DNA of 64,000 nucleotides from JAJPJE01 sp963848375 (lineage in GTDB: Bacteria; Acidobacteriota; Terriglobia; Terriglobales; Acidobacteriaceae): contig CAWKDK010000018.1 in the NCBI GenBank assembly GCA_963848375.1, positions 186,001-250,000 of the forward strand, in the 5' to 3' direction. A program made the translations under genes and the position numbers. Positions 35,405 through 44,341 of the stretch are shown here, one piece after another. Below the pieces are notes generated by a model. The model had not been told where the DNA came from. It saw only the letters and a list, made by a program, of their open reading frames with translations, and ran no database searches. Each line of letters opens with the position of its first letter. Position 1 is the first letter of the stretch.

Positions 35405-35446
35405 ATCAGAGATTATCACTCACTATCTCAAACTGACACAGTGTGG
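35405..35446. repeat. P1 repeat, left arm and centre, adjoining P2
   Basis: AGAGATTATCACTCACTATCTCA, then AACTGACACAGTGTGGG leading into P2. The order P1-junction-P2 is identical (reverse-complemented) to that at 22.5 kb. Confidence 0.85.
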
Positions 35447-35500
35447 GAGGGGGGTGCAACTTTCGCGGCTCCTAACCCCTATCCCGTCAAGGGGCGGAAG
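35447..35500. repeat. P2 palindrome, left half with loop
   Basis: GGGGGTGCAACTTTCGCGGC (one base differs from the full copy shortly after), then loop GTCAAGGGGCGGAAG (35486-35500). The right arm is missing; single-copy sequence follows. Confidence 0.85.
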
Positions 35501-35657
35501 CATGGAGAGTTCCAGGTCGTTCAGTCCAGACGAGCATCAAGTTTCTTCGCGAGTCAAGAGCGGCTCGACACTGTGGAAATCCGATTGGTCCACTGGCGCC
35601 TGAGCTTTTTTTGTATATGCATTGACGAGTATATGCTTGTTGGAGTATATTAAGAGC

Positions 35658-36047
35658 GTGGAAACAGTTTTTGAAATCATTGCCGAACCCAACCGCCGCG
35701 CGATATTGAGCCTCTTGGTCTCGTCACAACAGTCAGTCGGAGAGATCGAACGCCAACTTCGCATGTCGCAGCCGACAGTATCAAAGCACCTGCGAGTACT
35801 GCGTGACGCCGGTTTCGTGGAATCTGCCGTGGACGCACAGCGGCGTCTCTACCGGCTGAGGCCTGAACCATTTCAGCAGATGGATGCATGGCTGGCTCCG
35901 TTCCGCCGTTTCTGGTCCACTCACCTGGATGCGCTCGAACGCCACCTCGACCGGATGCATAGTGATCAGTCAGCACCAACGAAAAAGAAGGCAAGCAGAA
36001 AACGACGCGGCCCAATCCGCAAAAACAACAAAGGAGATACGAAATGA
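35658..36047 (+). CDS. ArsR family regulator
   Basis: This ~129-residue winged-helix repressor reads VFEIIAEPNRRAILSLLVSSQQSVGEIERQLRMSQPTVSKHLRVLRDAGFVESAVDAQRRLYRLRP, the ArsR form seen beside SRPBCC/AHSA1 genes. The GTG at 35658 is chosen to fit the domain; the frame opens at 35622. The tail is Lys/Arg-rich. Its stop overlaps the VOC gene start (ATGA). It probably controls the cluster that follows. Confidence 0.9.
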   Translation: METVFEIIAEPNRRAILSLLVSSQQSVGEIERQLRMSQPTVSKHLRVLRDAGFVESAVDAQRRLYRLRPEPFQQMDAWLAPFRRFWSTHLDALERHLDRMHSDQSAPTKKKASRKRRGPIRKNNKGDTK

Positions 36048-36436
36048 AGATCAAAGTGACCACCCTATACGTGGATGACCAGGACAACGCTCTGCGCTTC
36101 TATACCGAAGTGCTGGGTTTCGTGAAGAAGACCGATTTCAGCCAGGGGCCTTATCGATGGCTAACCGTGGCGCCCGCAGAGGACCCGGACGGTACAGAGC
36201 TGCAACTGGCGTTGAACAACAACCCGGCGGCCAAAACGTATCAGCAGGCGATCTTTGAACAGAGCCAGCCAGCGATCATGTTCTTCACGGATGACATCAA
36301 GGGCGACTATGAGCGCATCAAAGCCCGCGGCGCCGAGTTCACGATGCCGCCCACCGACGTAACCGGTTCAACCATTGCGATGCTGAAGGACACGTGCGGC
36401 AACCTTATTCAGCTCACTCAGCTGATGCGCTGGTAG
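36044..36436 (+). CDS. VOC family (glyoxalase/bleomycin-resistance-like) protein
   Basis: This 130-residue protein has two beta-alpha-beta modules: VTTLYVDDQDNALRFYTEVLGFV and IMFFTDDIKGDYERIKARGAEF, ending in KDTCGNLIQLTQ with the usual metal glutamate position replaced by Gln. Substrate unknown. It is translationally coupled to ArsR; the SRPBCC gene starts ten bases later. Confidence 0.88.
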   Translation: MKIKVTTLYVDDQDNALRFYTEVLGFVKKTDFSQGPYRWLTVAPAEDPDGTELQLALNNNPAAKTYQQAIFEQSQPAIMFFTDDIKGDYERIKARGAEFTMPPTDVTGSTIAMLKDTCGNLIQLTQLMRW

Positions 36437-36445
36437 GAGACGAGG

Positions 36446-37006
36446 GTGATCAATCGCGAGCAATACACACCAGGACCGGCCAACGTTGCGCGGGTCCAAA
36501 AAGATGGAGAGAAGTGGACGCTCATTCTCGTCCGCGAACTGCATCACGCACCGGAAAAAGTCTGGCAGGCGATTACCGATCCCGTGCATCTGCGTGAGTG
36601 GGCGCCCTTCGATGCCGATCGAAGCCTGGATACAGTGGGAACGACGGTGAAGCTCACCACGGTGGGAGCGCCCGTGCCGCGGGTTAGCGAAACAACCGTG
36701 ACGCGAGCCGACGCTCCCAAGCTGCTTGAGTACAAATGGGGTGACTTCAATATGAGGTGGGAACTCGAAGCCCTCGGCGGCGGCACGCGCCTGACGCTCT
36801 GGACCAACATTGGTCACCGCTTCATCGCAATGGGTGCTGCGGGGTGGCACATTTGCTTCGATGTTCTGGATCACCTTCTCAGTGGGACTCCGCTCGGACG
36901 CATGGTCGGCCCCGAGGCGATGAAGTTCGGTGGATGGCAGCGATTGAACGCCGAGTACTCAAAGCAGTTCGGTATTGAAGCGCCAAACTGGCCGCCGAAA
37001 CCTTGA
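36446..37006 (+). CDS. SRPBCC/AHSA1 family protein
   Basis: This 186-residue protein has the helix-grip pattern: LILVRELHHAPEKVWQAITDPVHLREWAPFDADRS, then VSETTVTRADAPKLLEYKWGDFNMRWELEALGGGTRLTLW. AHSA1-like proteins bind hydrophobic ligands or chaperone partners. The GTG start has GGAGACGAGG upstream. The ArsR-VOC-SRPBCC arrangement is a recurring small regulatory cluster in soil bacteria. Confidence 0.88.
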   Translation: MINREQYTPGPANVARVQKDGEKWTLILVRELHHAPEKVWQAITDPVHLREWAPFDADRSLDTVGTTVKLTTVGAPVPRVSETTVTRADAPKLLEYKWGDFNMRWELEALGGGTRLTLWTNIGHRFIAMGAAGWHICFDVLDHLLSGTPLGRMVGPEAMKFGGWQRLNAEYSKQFGIEAPNWPPKP

Positions 37007-37062
37007 AGCCTCGAAGGTCGCGCACAAGTACTCTCAATAGCATCACGTATGAAGGCAGAGAT

Positions 37063-37638
37063 ATGAACAACATGAGTCGCAGTAAAAAAGAGTTGTCAGC
37101 AAAACAGCGTGAAGAACTACTCAGCACATTGAAAGTTCGTTTTGCGAAGAATATGAACCGCCATAAAGGTCTTGAGTGGACCGAGGTACAAGCGAAGCTG
37201 GAATCGAACGCTGACAAACTCTGGTCACTGAGCGAAATGGAAAGAACTGGCGGCGAACCCGATGTGGTTGGTCACGATAAGAAGTCGGGCGAATACATTG
37301 TTTATGACTGTTCAGCGGAAAGTCCAAAAGACCGCAGAAGCGCTTGTTACGACCGTGAAGCGCTCGACTCAAGAAAAGAAAATAAACCAAAAAACAACGC
37401 CATCGATATGGCGGCTGCGATGGGCGTTGAACTTCTGACCGAAGAACAATATCGAGAGCTGCAGAAGCTTGGCAACTTCGATACGAAAACGTCGAGCTGG
37501 GTGAAAACACCTTCTGCGATCAGAAAACTTGGCGGCGCCCTCTTTTGTGATCGCCGCTACGACACTGTCTTCGTGTATCACAACGGAGCGGAATCTTATT
37601 ATGCCGCTCGTGGGTTCCGCGGTTGGCTAAAGGTCTAG
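37063..37638 (+). CDS. DUF4256 family protein
   Basis: This 191-residue protein reads LKVRFAKNMNRHKGLEWTEVQAKLESNADKLWSLSEMERTGGEPDVVGHD, then YIVYDCSAESPKDRRSACYDREALDSRKENKP and TSSWVKTPSAIRKLGGALFCDRRYDTVFVYHNGAESYYAARGFRG. All belong to the conserved DUF4256 pattern of unknown function. The ATG at 37063 follows AAGGCAGAGAT. It is likely the last gene of the ArsR cluster. Confidence 0.85.
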   Translation: MNNMSRSKKELSAKQREELLSTLKVRFAKNMNRHKGLEWTEVQAKLESNADKLWSLSEMERTGGEPDVVGHDKKSGEYIVYDCSAESPKDRRSACYDREALDSRKENKPKNNAIDMAAAMGVELLTEEQYRELQKLGNFDTKTSSWVKTPSAIRKLGGALFCDRRYDTVFVYHNGAESYYAARGFRGWLKV

Positions 37639-37826
37639 ATTTCGACTTTGAATTTACCTGGGCCACCTGTCTATCTGGGCCACCCGTCTCGCTCTGAGGT
37701 CGTCAAATTATTTAGCCCGGTAATTCCCATAAAATAATGCAGAGTGTGTTCTGCATTCACCCACAACTCCCAGCAACAACCTGGCTTTCACTGGCTCGAT
37801 TACGGGCCACCATCTGGAGGTAGAAG

Positions 37827-38576
37827 ATGAAGATCGTAGTGATTGGCGGAAGCGGTCTTATCGGAAGCAAACTCGTGAAGATACTTCGTGAACGCGGCAA
37901 CGAAGTAGTGCCTGCATCACCAGCGACAGGCGTAGACACACTCACCGGCAAGGGCCTCGATGAAGCTCTGAATGGCGCGCAGGTTGTGGTTGATGTCTCG
38001 GACTCACCCTCGTTTGAAGACGCGGCGGTAATGAAGTTCTTCGAAACCTCAACTCGTAATCTCCTGGCCGCAGAAAAAAATGCAGGCGTAAAACATCACG
38101 TTGCTCTGTCGATCGTTGGTGCGGACCGCAATCCCGACAGCGGTTACTTACGCGCGAAGGTGGCGCAGGAGAAATTGATCAAGGCCTCGACCATACCCTA
38201 CACGATTCTCCGCGCGACCCAGTTCTTCGAATTCACTGGCGGCATCGCCGATGGGAGTACCGAGGGCAACACGATTCGTCTGACGTCCGCCAAACTGCAA
38301 CCCATTGCGGCCGATGATGTCGCTGCCGCACTCGCCCCGATCGTATTGGCTGAACCGATCAATGGCACGACCGAAGTAGCAGGGCCCGAGCCACTTCCTC
38401 TCGCGGAAATTGTGCAACGTTGGCTTACAGCAAAACACGACAAACGAAAAGTAGTCGTAGACCCCAAGGCTCGCTACTTTGGCGCAGAGTTGAACGATCG
38501 ATCTCTTACCCCGGGCGAGAACCCGCGCATCGGGAAAATTCGCTTCGAGGAATGGCTCAACCGTACCGCGGCCTAG
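37827..38576 (+). CDS. Atypical short-chain dehydrogenase / NmrA-like protein
   Basis: This 249-residue protein has the NAD(P)-binding motif VVIGGSGLIGSKLVKIL at the N-terminus, VVVDVSDSPS, HHVALSIVGADR, SGYLRAKVAQEKLIKAS and PYTILRATQFFEF, typical of the SDR_a5/NmrA-type quinone-reductase-like proteins. The active YxxxK is changed to a lysine-containing YLRAK. The ATG has TGGAGGTAGAAG upstream. Upstream at 37660-37690 there are two copies of CTGGGCCACC(T/C)GTCT. Confidence 0.9.
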   Translation: MKIVVIGGSGLIGSKLVKILRERGNEVVPASPATGVDTLTGKGLDEALNGAQVVVDVSDSPSFEDAAVMKFFETSTRNLLAAEKNAGVKHHVALSIVGADRNPDSGYLRAKVAQEKLIKASTIPYTILRATQFFEFTGGIADGSTEGNTIRLTSAKLQPIAADDVAAALAPIVLAEPINGTTEVAGPEPLPLAEIVQRWLTAKHDKRKVVVDPKARYFGAELNDRSLTPGENPRIGKIRFEEWLNRTAA

Positions 38577-38618
38577 ACCTTCACCAGAGCGCGCAACGAA
38601 AATTGGCGCTTCATCTGA

Positions 38619-38662
38619 CCCCGCCCTTTCGCCAACGAACGGCGAATAGGACGGGGCACCCT
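38619..38662. repeat. Short hairpin repeat of the GGGGCACCC type
   Basis: CCCCGCCCTTTCGCC ... GGCGAATAGGACGGGGCACCC, between two convergent genes. Confidence 0.7.
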
Positions 38663-38689
38663 TGAGCCTTACCAGATCCACCCGCATTC

Positions 38690-39256
38690 TCACCTGGTGG
38701 AGGCGGAGTACGACAACTCAACGAATCCGTTCTTATACGCAACCACGTTCTTCAAATCCCACGTCTGCTCCGTCAGCGAGCCGAATAGCCGCAGCCCGTC
38801 GCCCAATAGGACAGGAGCCACGGTCAACCTGATTTCGTCCACCAATCCGAGCTCGAGAAAACGCTGGGATAACATCGCCCCGCCTACAAGCCATATATTT
38901 CTATATCGCGGAGAGAGTTTCTCGTGAACGAGGGCCTTGAGATCGCCCGAATAGAACTCGACGCTGTTCCTGGTCGACGTCAATTTCCGTCCCGTCACCA
39001 CTACGGTCGGAGTGTCGCCGTAGACCCAGCCGAGTTCGAGCGCGTGTTCATAGGTGCGAGAACCGAGCACGTAACAATCGATGGACTTAATGAAGTCCGC
39101 GATTTCTTCCTGCGAAATGGAAACTCCGGCTTGGTAGACGCTTCCATTGCCATCCAGCCAGGAGATGCTGTTGTCCTTCCTCGCGATGAACCCATCGAGG
39201 CTTGCAACGACGTGCAAGGTCACTCTTGATCCGGTTGCGCTTCCTTCGCTCGACAT
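38690..39256 (-). CDS. Dihydrofolate-reductase-like (RibD C-terminal) protein
   Basis: This protein has ~188 residues. The ATG at 39256 follows GGAGGAATC. The fold shows LHVVASLDGFIARKDNSISWLDG, DCYVLGSRTYEHALELGW, PTVVVTGRKLTSTRNSVEFYSGD, IWLVGGAMLSQRFLELGLVDEIRLTVAPVLLGDG, as in YwjB/YyaP-type reductases. Substrate unknown. Confidence 0.9.
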   Translation of the reverse strand: MSSEGSATGSRVTLHVVASLDGFIARKDNSISWLDGNGSVYQAGVSISQEEIADFIKSIDCYVLGSRTYEHALELGWVYGDTPTVVVTGRKLTSTRNSVEFYSGDLKALVHEKLSPRYRNIWLVGGAMLSQRFLELGLVDEIRLTVAPVLLGDGLRLFGSLTEQTWDLKNVVAYKNGFVELSYSASTR

Positions 39257-39812
39257 GATTCCTCCTGGCGCTCTGGCCGACATCGGATTTTACAGTCCAG
39301 GGAACACATCCGGCGTCCCTTGTCATCGGGGAGTGAGCTAAGCGCGCGAGGGAACTCGATTCCCGAACCGGTCCGATTTGTTTACTGATGGATAACCCCT
39401 CCCCCTCCCCCCTGCTTCCGGATAATAAAGGACTTACGAGGCAGTGCAGCTGTACATAGTGCATTCGAAAGGACTTAGGCTTCTTATAGCGCATAACAAA
39501 GGACTTAGCAGCGTGATTTCCCGAAACGAAACATGGTGCTAAGACACGAAAAGCCGCGGCAAATGACGCGGCCACAGCTTTCAAGAGCATAGTAGTGGTA
39601 TCTAAAAGATATGTCAATGTTAAATATAAATATCTTTAAGCAAATATGAGACTAGCGGTTGGTCAGGGCCGGTGGGTTGGAAATGCGAAACACGGAGGAC
39701 ACAGAGGCTTGCAAAGTTCAAAGATGAGTCATCCCACTTCGCCAAAAGAGGGGGAGATGGGGCACCATGCTGACTCGCAGGTGAAAGGTGTTTACGGCGT
39801 ATCCTTGTTCCT
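39257..39812. other. Intergenic region with AAAGGACTTA repeats
   Basis: No gene is seen. AAAGGACTTA occurs at 39427, 39468 and 39498; a GCCGCG/CGCGGC hairpin lies at 39553-39572; and a hairpin of the GGGGCACC type at 39737-39765. An A/T-rich segment at 39600-39650 could hold promoters for the flanking genes. Confidence 0.55.
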
Positions 39813-40544
39813 GTGAGATGCGGCTGCACATTATCGACTGGTGGACTTGTTGTAGGGCTTCCGAAACAGCTCAGACCACGATTGTTATCAGGATTGTCGA
39901 AGGCGGAACTCAACGCCGTTTTGTCCCGCGCGAAACATCGGCGCTTCACCCCGTCATCTGTAGTGCTCGATCAAGGGGACCCTGCGGAACGATTGTTCTT
40001 GCTCACCAGCGGTCAAGGCAGACACTTCGTGACAACGGATGAAGGGAGAAAAATACCACTACACTGGTTGACTGCTGGACAGATATTTGGTGGGGCGGCG
40101 TTGCTGGCTAACTCCATCCCTTACCTTGCCAGCACCGAACTGCTATCCGACGGTTGCGCATTGGTTTGGGATCGACCGACTATCCGCGCATTGATCTCTC
40201 GCTGTCCCGAACTATTGGACAATGCGTTGTCAATATCAGTTACAGAGCATATTGCCTGGATGGTTGCTTCTCAGGTCTCATTAACTTCCGACGATGCGCG
40301 TGGACGCATTGCTCACTACTTATTAAGTCTTGCGTGCGGGATAGGCGTGGTCTCTCCTGATGGAATTGAACTCCAGATCAAGAACGAAGACCTGGCGGCT
40401 GGAGCGAATGTGACGCAATTCACGGCCAGTCGAACTCTGAGTCAGTGGCAACGCGCTGGTGTGTTGACGAAGCGTCGCGGCAAGGTAGTGCTGCGGAAGC
40501 CAGAACTCTTGTTGGTCTCGCAAGATCACCGAGATCGCTCCTGA
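39813..40544 (+). CDS. Crp/Fnr family regulator
   Basis: This ~243-residue protein has a cNMP-binding-like domain (FTPSSVVLDQGDPAERLFLLTSGQGRHFV; GQIFGGAALLANSIPYLASTELLSDGCALVW) and a C-terminal winged helix (IKNEDLAAGANVTQFTASRTLSQWQRAGVLTKRRGKVVLR). Residues for cAMP binding are not conserved, so the effector is unknown; no Cys cluster as in Fnr. The GTG at 39813 is the best available start. Confidence 0.88.
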   Translation: MRCGCTLSTGGLVVGLPKQLRPRLLSGLSKAELNAVLSRAKHRRFTPSSVVLDQGDPAERLFLLTSGQGRHFVTTDEGRKIPLHWLTAGQIFGGAALLANSIPYLASTELLSDGCALVWDRPTIRALISRCPELLDNALSISVTEHIAWMVASQVSLTSDDARGRIAHYLLSLACGIGVVSPDGIELQIKNEDLAAGANVTQFTASRTLSQWQRAGVLTKRRGKVVLRKPELLLVSQDHRDRS

Positions 40545-40576
40545 CGGTAGTCCCACCATAGGGCCATGGATCGCTG

Positions 40577-41050
40577 CTATAGGTCCTCTGCTGCCGGATC
40601 GCGACGAAATTTCCGTACCCGTTGGCTTACATATTTCTCGCCCGACATAACCGTGTTGACGGCGGGTAGTAGCTCCCGGCCATCCCGCTTCGCCACGAAA
40701 CCACGGGCACCTAGGTCGAAAGCTGCTGCGACGAACTCCGCGGAAACGTGCTCAGTGAAGAATATGATCTGAGCCTCCGGCGCAACCTCTCGCATCTTCT
40801 GGGCAACAACCATGCCACTCCAACCAGGTAAGTTGATGTCCACGAGGATCACATCAGGTCTCAGAGTTTGACTTTGCTCAATTGCTCCCGGACCGTCTGA
40901 TGCGAAGCCAACGACCTTGTATCTGGGATCACTCTCTAGGGCTGCGGCAACGAAATGATGCCACGGTTTGAAATCATCAACTACCAGGACCCGTATCAGA
41001 TGCTCCTCCGTCAATGAAATCTCGGACAGATAGCCGCGGCGTGGCGGCAT
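40577..41050 (-). CDS. Single-domain response regulator
   Basis: The receiver domain reads IRVLVVDDFKPWHHFVAAALE, then PDVILVDINLPGWSGMVVAQKM with the phospho-acceptor Asp, FFTEHVSAEF (Thr switch) and GFVAKRDGRELLPAV (Lys). No output domain follows. The start is uncertain: ATG 41050, or a start after GGAGGAG just before the domain. No histidine kinase is adjacent. Confidence 0.85.
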   Translation of the reverse strand: MPPRRGYLSEISLTEEHLIRVLVVDDFKPWHHFVAAALESDPRYKVVGFASDGPGAIEQSQTLRPDVILVDINLPGWSGMVVAQKMREVAPEAQIIFFTEHVSAEFVAAAFDLGARGFVAKRDGRELLPAVNTVMSGEKYVSQRVRKFRRDPAAEDL

Positions 41051-41301
41051 TTCACAAACGGACAGGATCACAAAAGCTGAGTAGGTTGTCGTTGCTCTGG
41101 AGCAATGTTGGGGCAAAGATTCGCGTAACGTGGTGGCTACAAGCGACTAAAAATTGTTTTCATTTCAAAGCTTCTTAGCCGGTCCTGATGGAAGCGCAAC
41201 TCGAGTTACCAATGGCGACAAGGTGAAGATCTCCGGCCTAATCACCCGCGGCACCCCGATCTATTTGTTGCCGATTGTTTAATGTTGAGTAAGCATCGGA
41301 A

Positions 41302-42570
41302 TCACCTTGCGCTGCCGTGCATTGCGACCGGCATTGATCTCAGCGTGTTCAACTCGCCGACGACTTCACGCCATGCCTCTGGATTGCGCTTCGTTGCAAA
41401 CGGTTTTTTGAGATCGGCGTAGTACCAGAGCAGTTCCCGTCGCAGTTCGTCTGATATGGCTTGTCCGCTCGTCTTCCCGAGCAGCTTGGCGTAGGTGTCG
41501 TCAGCGAGTTTATAGCTAGCGGGTACGGTTGGCCCTCCCGTGTCGAGATTGTCGTTGGGCAGTTGCAGGTTCCCCGCCTGCTGTGCAAGAAGCAGCTCTC
41601 GATATCGGTCCAGGGTTGTGTTGAAGCTGTTCATGTACAACTGCTCTACATCGTGTGGGGGTGGATGAAATGCGAGGCCGCTCAAGGGACCGACCTTTGG
41701 CAGCGGGCGGACAATAAGCGCCTTGAGGCGAGCAAAAAAGCCGGGTTTCTGGTACTCATTGCCCCACTCCTTGCGGTAATCCGAATTGGAAATGTTAGAG
41801 ATGTATGTCGCCTTCACCGGTGTCTGCTGGCTTTGCTTCATTTCCTTCTTCTCGAGGTGCCACGCTACTTTGGTCGTGCGTGGAATAACCGTTGAAACCG
41901 CATGCCGATAACTGCCGAGCGTTAGATCTACCCGGCCAAATAAAGTAGACATATCGAGCGAGTAGGTCTTCTTGAACGCCGTTTCAAGGAGCGACTTTGA
42001 AACCTCGAAGCCAACGAAGTCGTGATACGCCTTGGGCGCATAGTTTCCCTCAGCGACCTGGTCCACATCAAAACCAAACTCCACCTTGAGGTGTGCAGAT
42101 GGTTTGTCCTCGTAGGGAACAATTGCGCCATACTCTTTGGCCAGCTTGGGATACATGATTGCAACCGCTCGGTTCGTGGCGAGCTGATGACCCGACGTGT
42201 CGGCCACGTAATGCGACAATGCGCCCAGCGCGAATGCATATTCGTTTAGATCTCTGGATTCCTCCAGCAGGGCGAGAACAAAATCACCGCTGCGCACGTA
42301 GTGGGTGAGATCAGTGAAGAATTGATTGCCGAACGGGTAATAGCCCAAGTCTTGAATGATCGCTCCGCCATAGGCATAGGCCTGGGCGTGAAGGAGCTCT
42401 TGAGGGGTGGCGTGCGGAAATCGCTTCTGGAGGACCGGCACAATACTGTCCTTCCACGCCGCATCGATAATAGCCTCATGTGAAAGAACGGAATACGCCA
42501 GCGACTCGGAAGAACATATCACTAGCAACAACGCTCCGATACTTAGGTTGCGTAACACTGAAGAGCGCAT
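41302..42570 (-). CDS. Secreted zinc-dependent phospholipase C-like protein
   Basis: This protein has ~422 residues. The ATG at 42570 begins a signal peptide (LSIGALLLVICSSESLA). The mature start YSVLSHEAIIDAAW, the histidines in LLHAQAYAYGG, FTDLTHYVRSGDF and FALGALSHYVADTSGHQLATN, match the metal-binding pattern of phospholipase C / S1-P1-like hydrolases. It probably acts on phospholipids outside the cytoplasm. Confidence 0.82.
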   Translation of the reverse strand: MRSSVLRNLSIGALLLVICSSESLAYSVLSHEAIIDAAWKDSIVPVLQKRFPHATPQELLHAQAYAYGGAIIQDLGYYPFGNQFFTDLTHYVRSGDFVLALLEESRDLNEYAFALGALSHYVADTSGHQLATNRAVAIMYPKLAKEYGAIVPYEDKPSAHLKVEFGFDVDQVAEGNYAPKAYHDFVGFEVSKSLLETAFKKTYSLDMSTLFGRVDLTLGSYRHAVSTVIPRTTKVAWHLEKKEMKQSQQTPVKATYISNISNSDYRKEWGNEYQKPGFFARLKALIVRPLPKVGPLSGLAFHPPPHDVEQLYMNSFNTTLDRYRELLLAQQAGNLQLPNDNLDTGGPTVPASYKLADDTYAKLLGKTSGQAISDELRRELLWYYADLKKPFATKRNPEAWREVVGELNTLRSMPVAMHGSAR

Positions 42571-42768
42571 AAAAGCTCGCTGTCTGACACAGCGTATGGG
42601 GAGGGCCTCAGGTCGGTCTTTCGTACCACGCAGATAAATATTCCGGCCTGTGTGGTCTCCCGTGCTGAGGACCGACACATCCGAATCGTTTCACGAGCTC
42701 GTCGCTTTGCGAACTAGCAGTTTCTATAGATAAGTTCCGAAAGAGAGTGCTCCGGCCACTCACTATGT

Positions 42769-43221
42769 TTAGAGTACGCACGAGTTTCCGACGCGGAGAG
42801 ACTTACCATCTAACGCCAAACCACTTTCTGTGTGGGCTCTGGCCCATTCCGACTCATAGAAAAGCCACTGTAAGGCTTCATCGCGGTCTTGGAATGCCTT
42901 CAACTCCTCCTCGCCAGACGCTTTGCGGAAGGCAATAAACATGCGGCACATCCCGTAAGCCAGTAAGTTTGAACCCGCGAAAAAGGCGCGGCGAGACTTG
43001 CCAGAGAATAAGTCGACGTCAGACAACTCCATCACTGTCGGAAGGTCTATGTTTATCTTCGTGACGCGGGTAAAGTCCAACAGTTGATAGAAATCCGGGT
43101 TGAAGTCACGATCACTCCGAAGCCGGCGCTGATGTTCCAGCACTTGATCACCATCGATCTCATCCCATGCGGTAGTGATCACTAGACGATGCTCTTTGTC
43201 GATTTGGTAGTTCCACGACAT
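42769..43221 (-). CDS. SpoIIAA/STAS-like domain protein
   Basis: This protein has ~150 residues; the ATG at 43221 follows GGTGGAGATT. YQIDKEHRLVITTAWDEIDGDQVLEHQRRLRSDRDFNPDFYQLLDFTRVTKINIDLPTVMELSDVDLF is the STAS-like pattern seen in many soil-bacterial stand-alone proteins. A role in stress or envelope signalling is inferred only from the fold. Confidence 0.75.
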   Translation of the reverse strand: MSWNYQIDKEHRLVITTAWDEIDGDQVLEHQRRLRSDRDFNPDFYQLLDFTRVTKINIDLPTVMELSDVDLFSGKSRRAFFAGSNLLAYGMCRMFIAFRKASGEEELKAFQDRDEALQWLFYESEWARAHTESGLALDGKSLRVGNSCVL

Positions 43222-43301
43222 AATCTCCACCACAAGATAGAGAACTAAGGCGCGCACTAAGGGTTGTCAGACGCAAGCTGTATGGGGGACCCGGCAAGCT
43301 G

Positions 43302-43472
43302 CTACGCACTAAGTTTGTTCTCTTGATCGTCCCTCAAGACAGCAAGTTCCGCCTGCAATTCACCCTGGATCCGCTCGAACTGCATTCTCGTGGATGGAGA
43401 GATAATCCTGCTTTCCAGCAGCGCCGTTACAGCCAGAAGTGTTTGAGCGAGATAATCGATTCTGCTACTCAC
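43302..43472 (-). CDS. Small hypothetical protein, helical (56 residues)
   Basis: GTG at 43472 to TAG at 43302. The sequence is one amphipathic helix pair (IDYLAQTLLAVTALLESRI; FERIQGELQAELAVLRDDQEN), coiled-coil-like. GGGG lies upstream of the GTG. Support is composition and a modest ribosome site. Confidence 0.5.
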   Translation of the reverse strand: MSSRIDYLAQTLLAVTALLESRIISPSTRMQFERIQGELQAELAVLRDDQENKLSA

Positions 43473-43644
43473 TGCAGCCCCGTGTGAACTGCCCGATACT
43501 ACCCCATATTCGGATGTTTTTGTTGTTACGAATTGTCACATCCGCCAAATGAAAAGGGCCGGCTAATCTGGCATTGCCAGCCCAGTAATGTTCGCTGATT
43601 GGTTGTGTGTTGAATCTCCGAAAAAGAGGTGCGGGCTGGTGAGT

Positions 43645-43953
43645 CTATGCCGCTAGTTTTTGACCCAGAAATTCCTTAGCTTTCGCAATCTCTGCGTCCC
43701 ACTTACTTAACTGTTCCGGACTAAGGAAATTAACCAACCGCGCCCTAAGACCCTCGCGATTGGCCTGAACCTTTTGGACTATGTCCGCCCTGGAGGCGTT
43801 AGGATTATCGTGCAAGTACACCTGCACCTTCTCTCGAGCTTCGAGCATGAACGCTTGCAGTTTCTCTTTCTGTTCATCCGAGAGATTTAACGAGGAACCG
43901 AATCTCTTCAGTTCGTCTCCTACCTGGGTACGTTGTTCTGGAGTTAGAGGCAT
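43645..43953 (-). CDS. Small hypothetical helical protein
   Basis: This 102-residue protein contains EQRTQVGDELKRFGSSLNLSDEQKEKLQAFMLEAREKVQVYLHDNPNASRADIVQKV and FLSPEQLSKWDAEIAKAKEFL. No signal peptide. It resembles the Spy/CpxP-like helical repeat (LTxEQ/LSPEQ spacing) without the periplasmic leader. GGAGAG lies upstream of the ATG. Confidence 0.7.
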   Translation of the reverse strand: MPLTPEQRTQVGDELKRFGSSLNLSDEQKEKLQAFMLEAREKVQVYLHDNPNASRADIVQKVQANREGLRARLVNFLSPEQLSKWDAEIAKAKEFLGQKLAA

Positions 43954-44341
43954 TCTTTGTAATCTCTCCTTGGCATTGATGTAGGGTGTTGGAGAGATTG
44001 ATTCATTGCCGTCCTAGGAAGTTGGCTTTCGCGTTAAGCAGCATGCCTGGGCTGATCCGCTGCTGCCCTGGGATGTTGCTCCATTGACCCTGCCTGAATT
44101 TCCTAGTTCCACACCGAAGACACACGGTGATCGCTGCGCACAGAATGGGCCACCCGGCTTGAAGAAACTCGGGACACGGGCCTCGCGCCGATGAACGCAG
44201 GGTCTCTCGACTCGGTGGTTTTTCCTGCGAAGTTGGGAATAGAAGCACACTTCATCTCCCCGCCCTTTCGCCGACGGAACGCGAATCGGACGGGCACTCG
44301 GCCCCGCTCCGAATCGATACGGCGTCATCGTCGAGATCGCG
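43954..44341. other. Intergenic region with hairpin repeat
   Basis: No supported gene is seen; several minus-strand frames lack family signal. A repeat of the GGGGCACCC type (CCCCGCCCTTTCGCC ... GGACGGGCAC) occupies 44257-44297. Confidence 0.5.

Noticed and set aside
28638..35446. A canonical integron cassette array with attC sites
   Set aside because: Palindrome ends have AAC/GTT but not the RYYYAAC/GTTRRRY consensus, and no integron integrase is in the window; kept only as a hypothesis.
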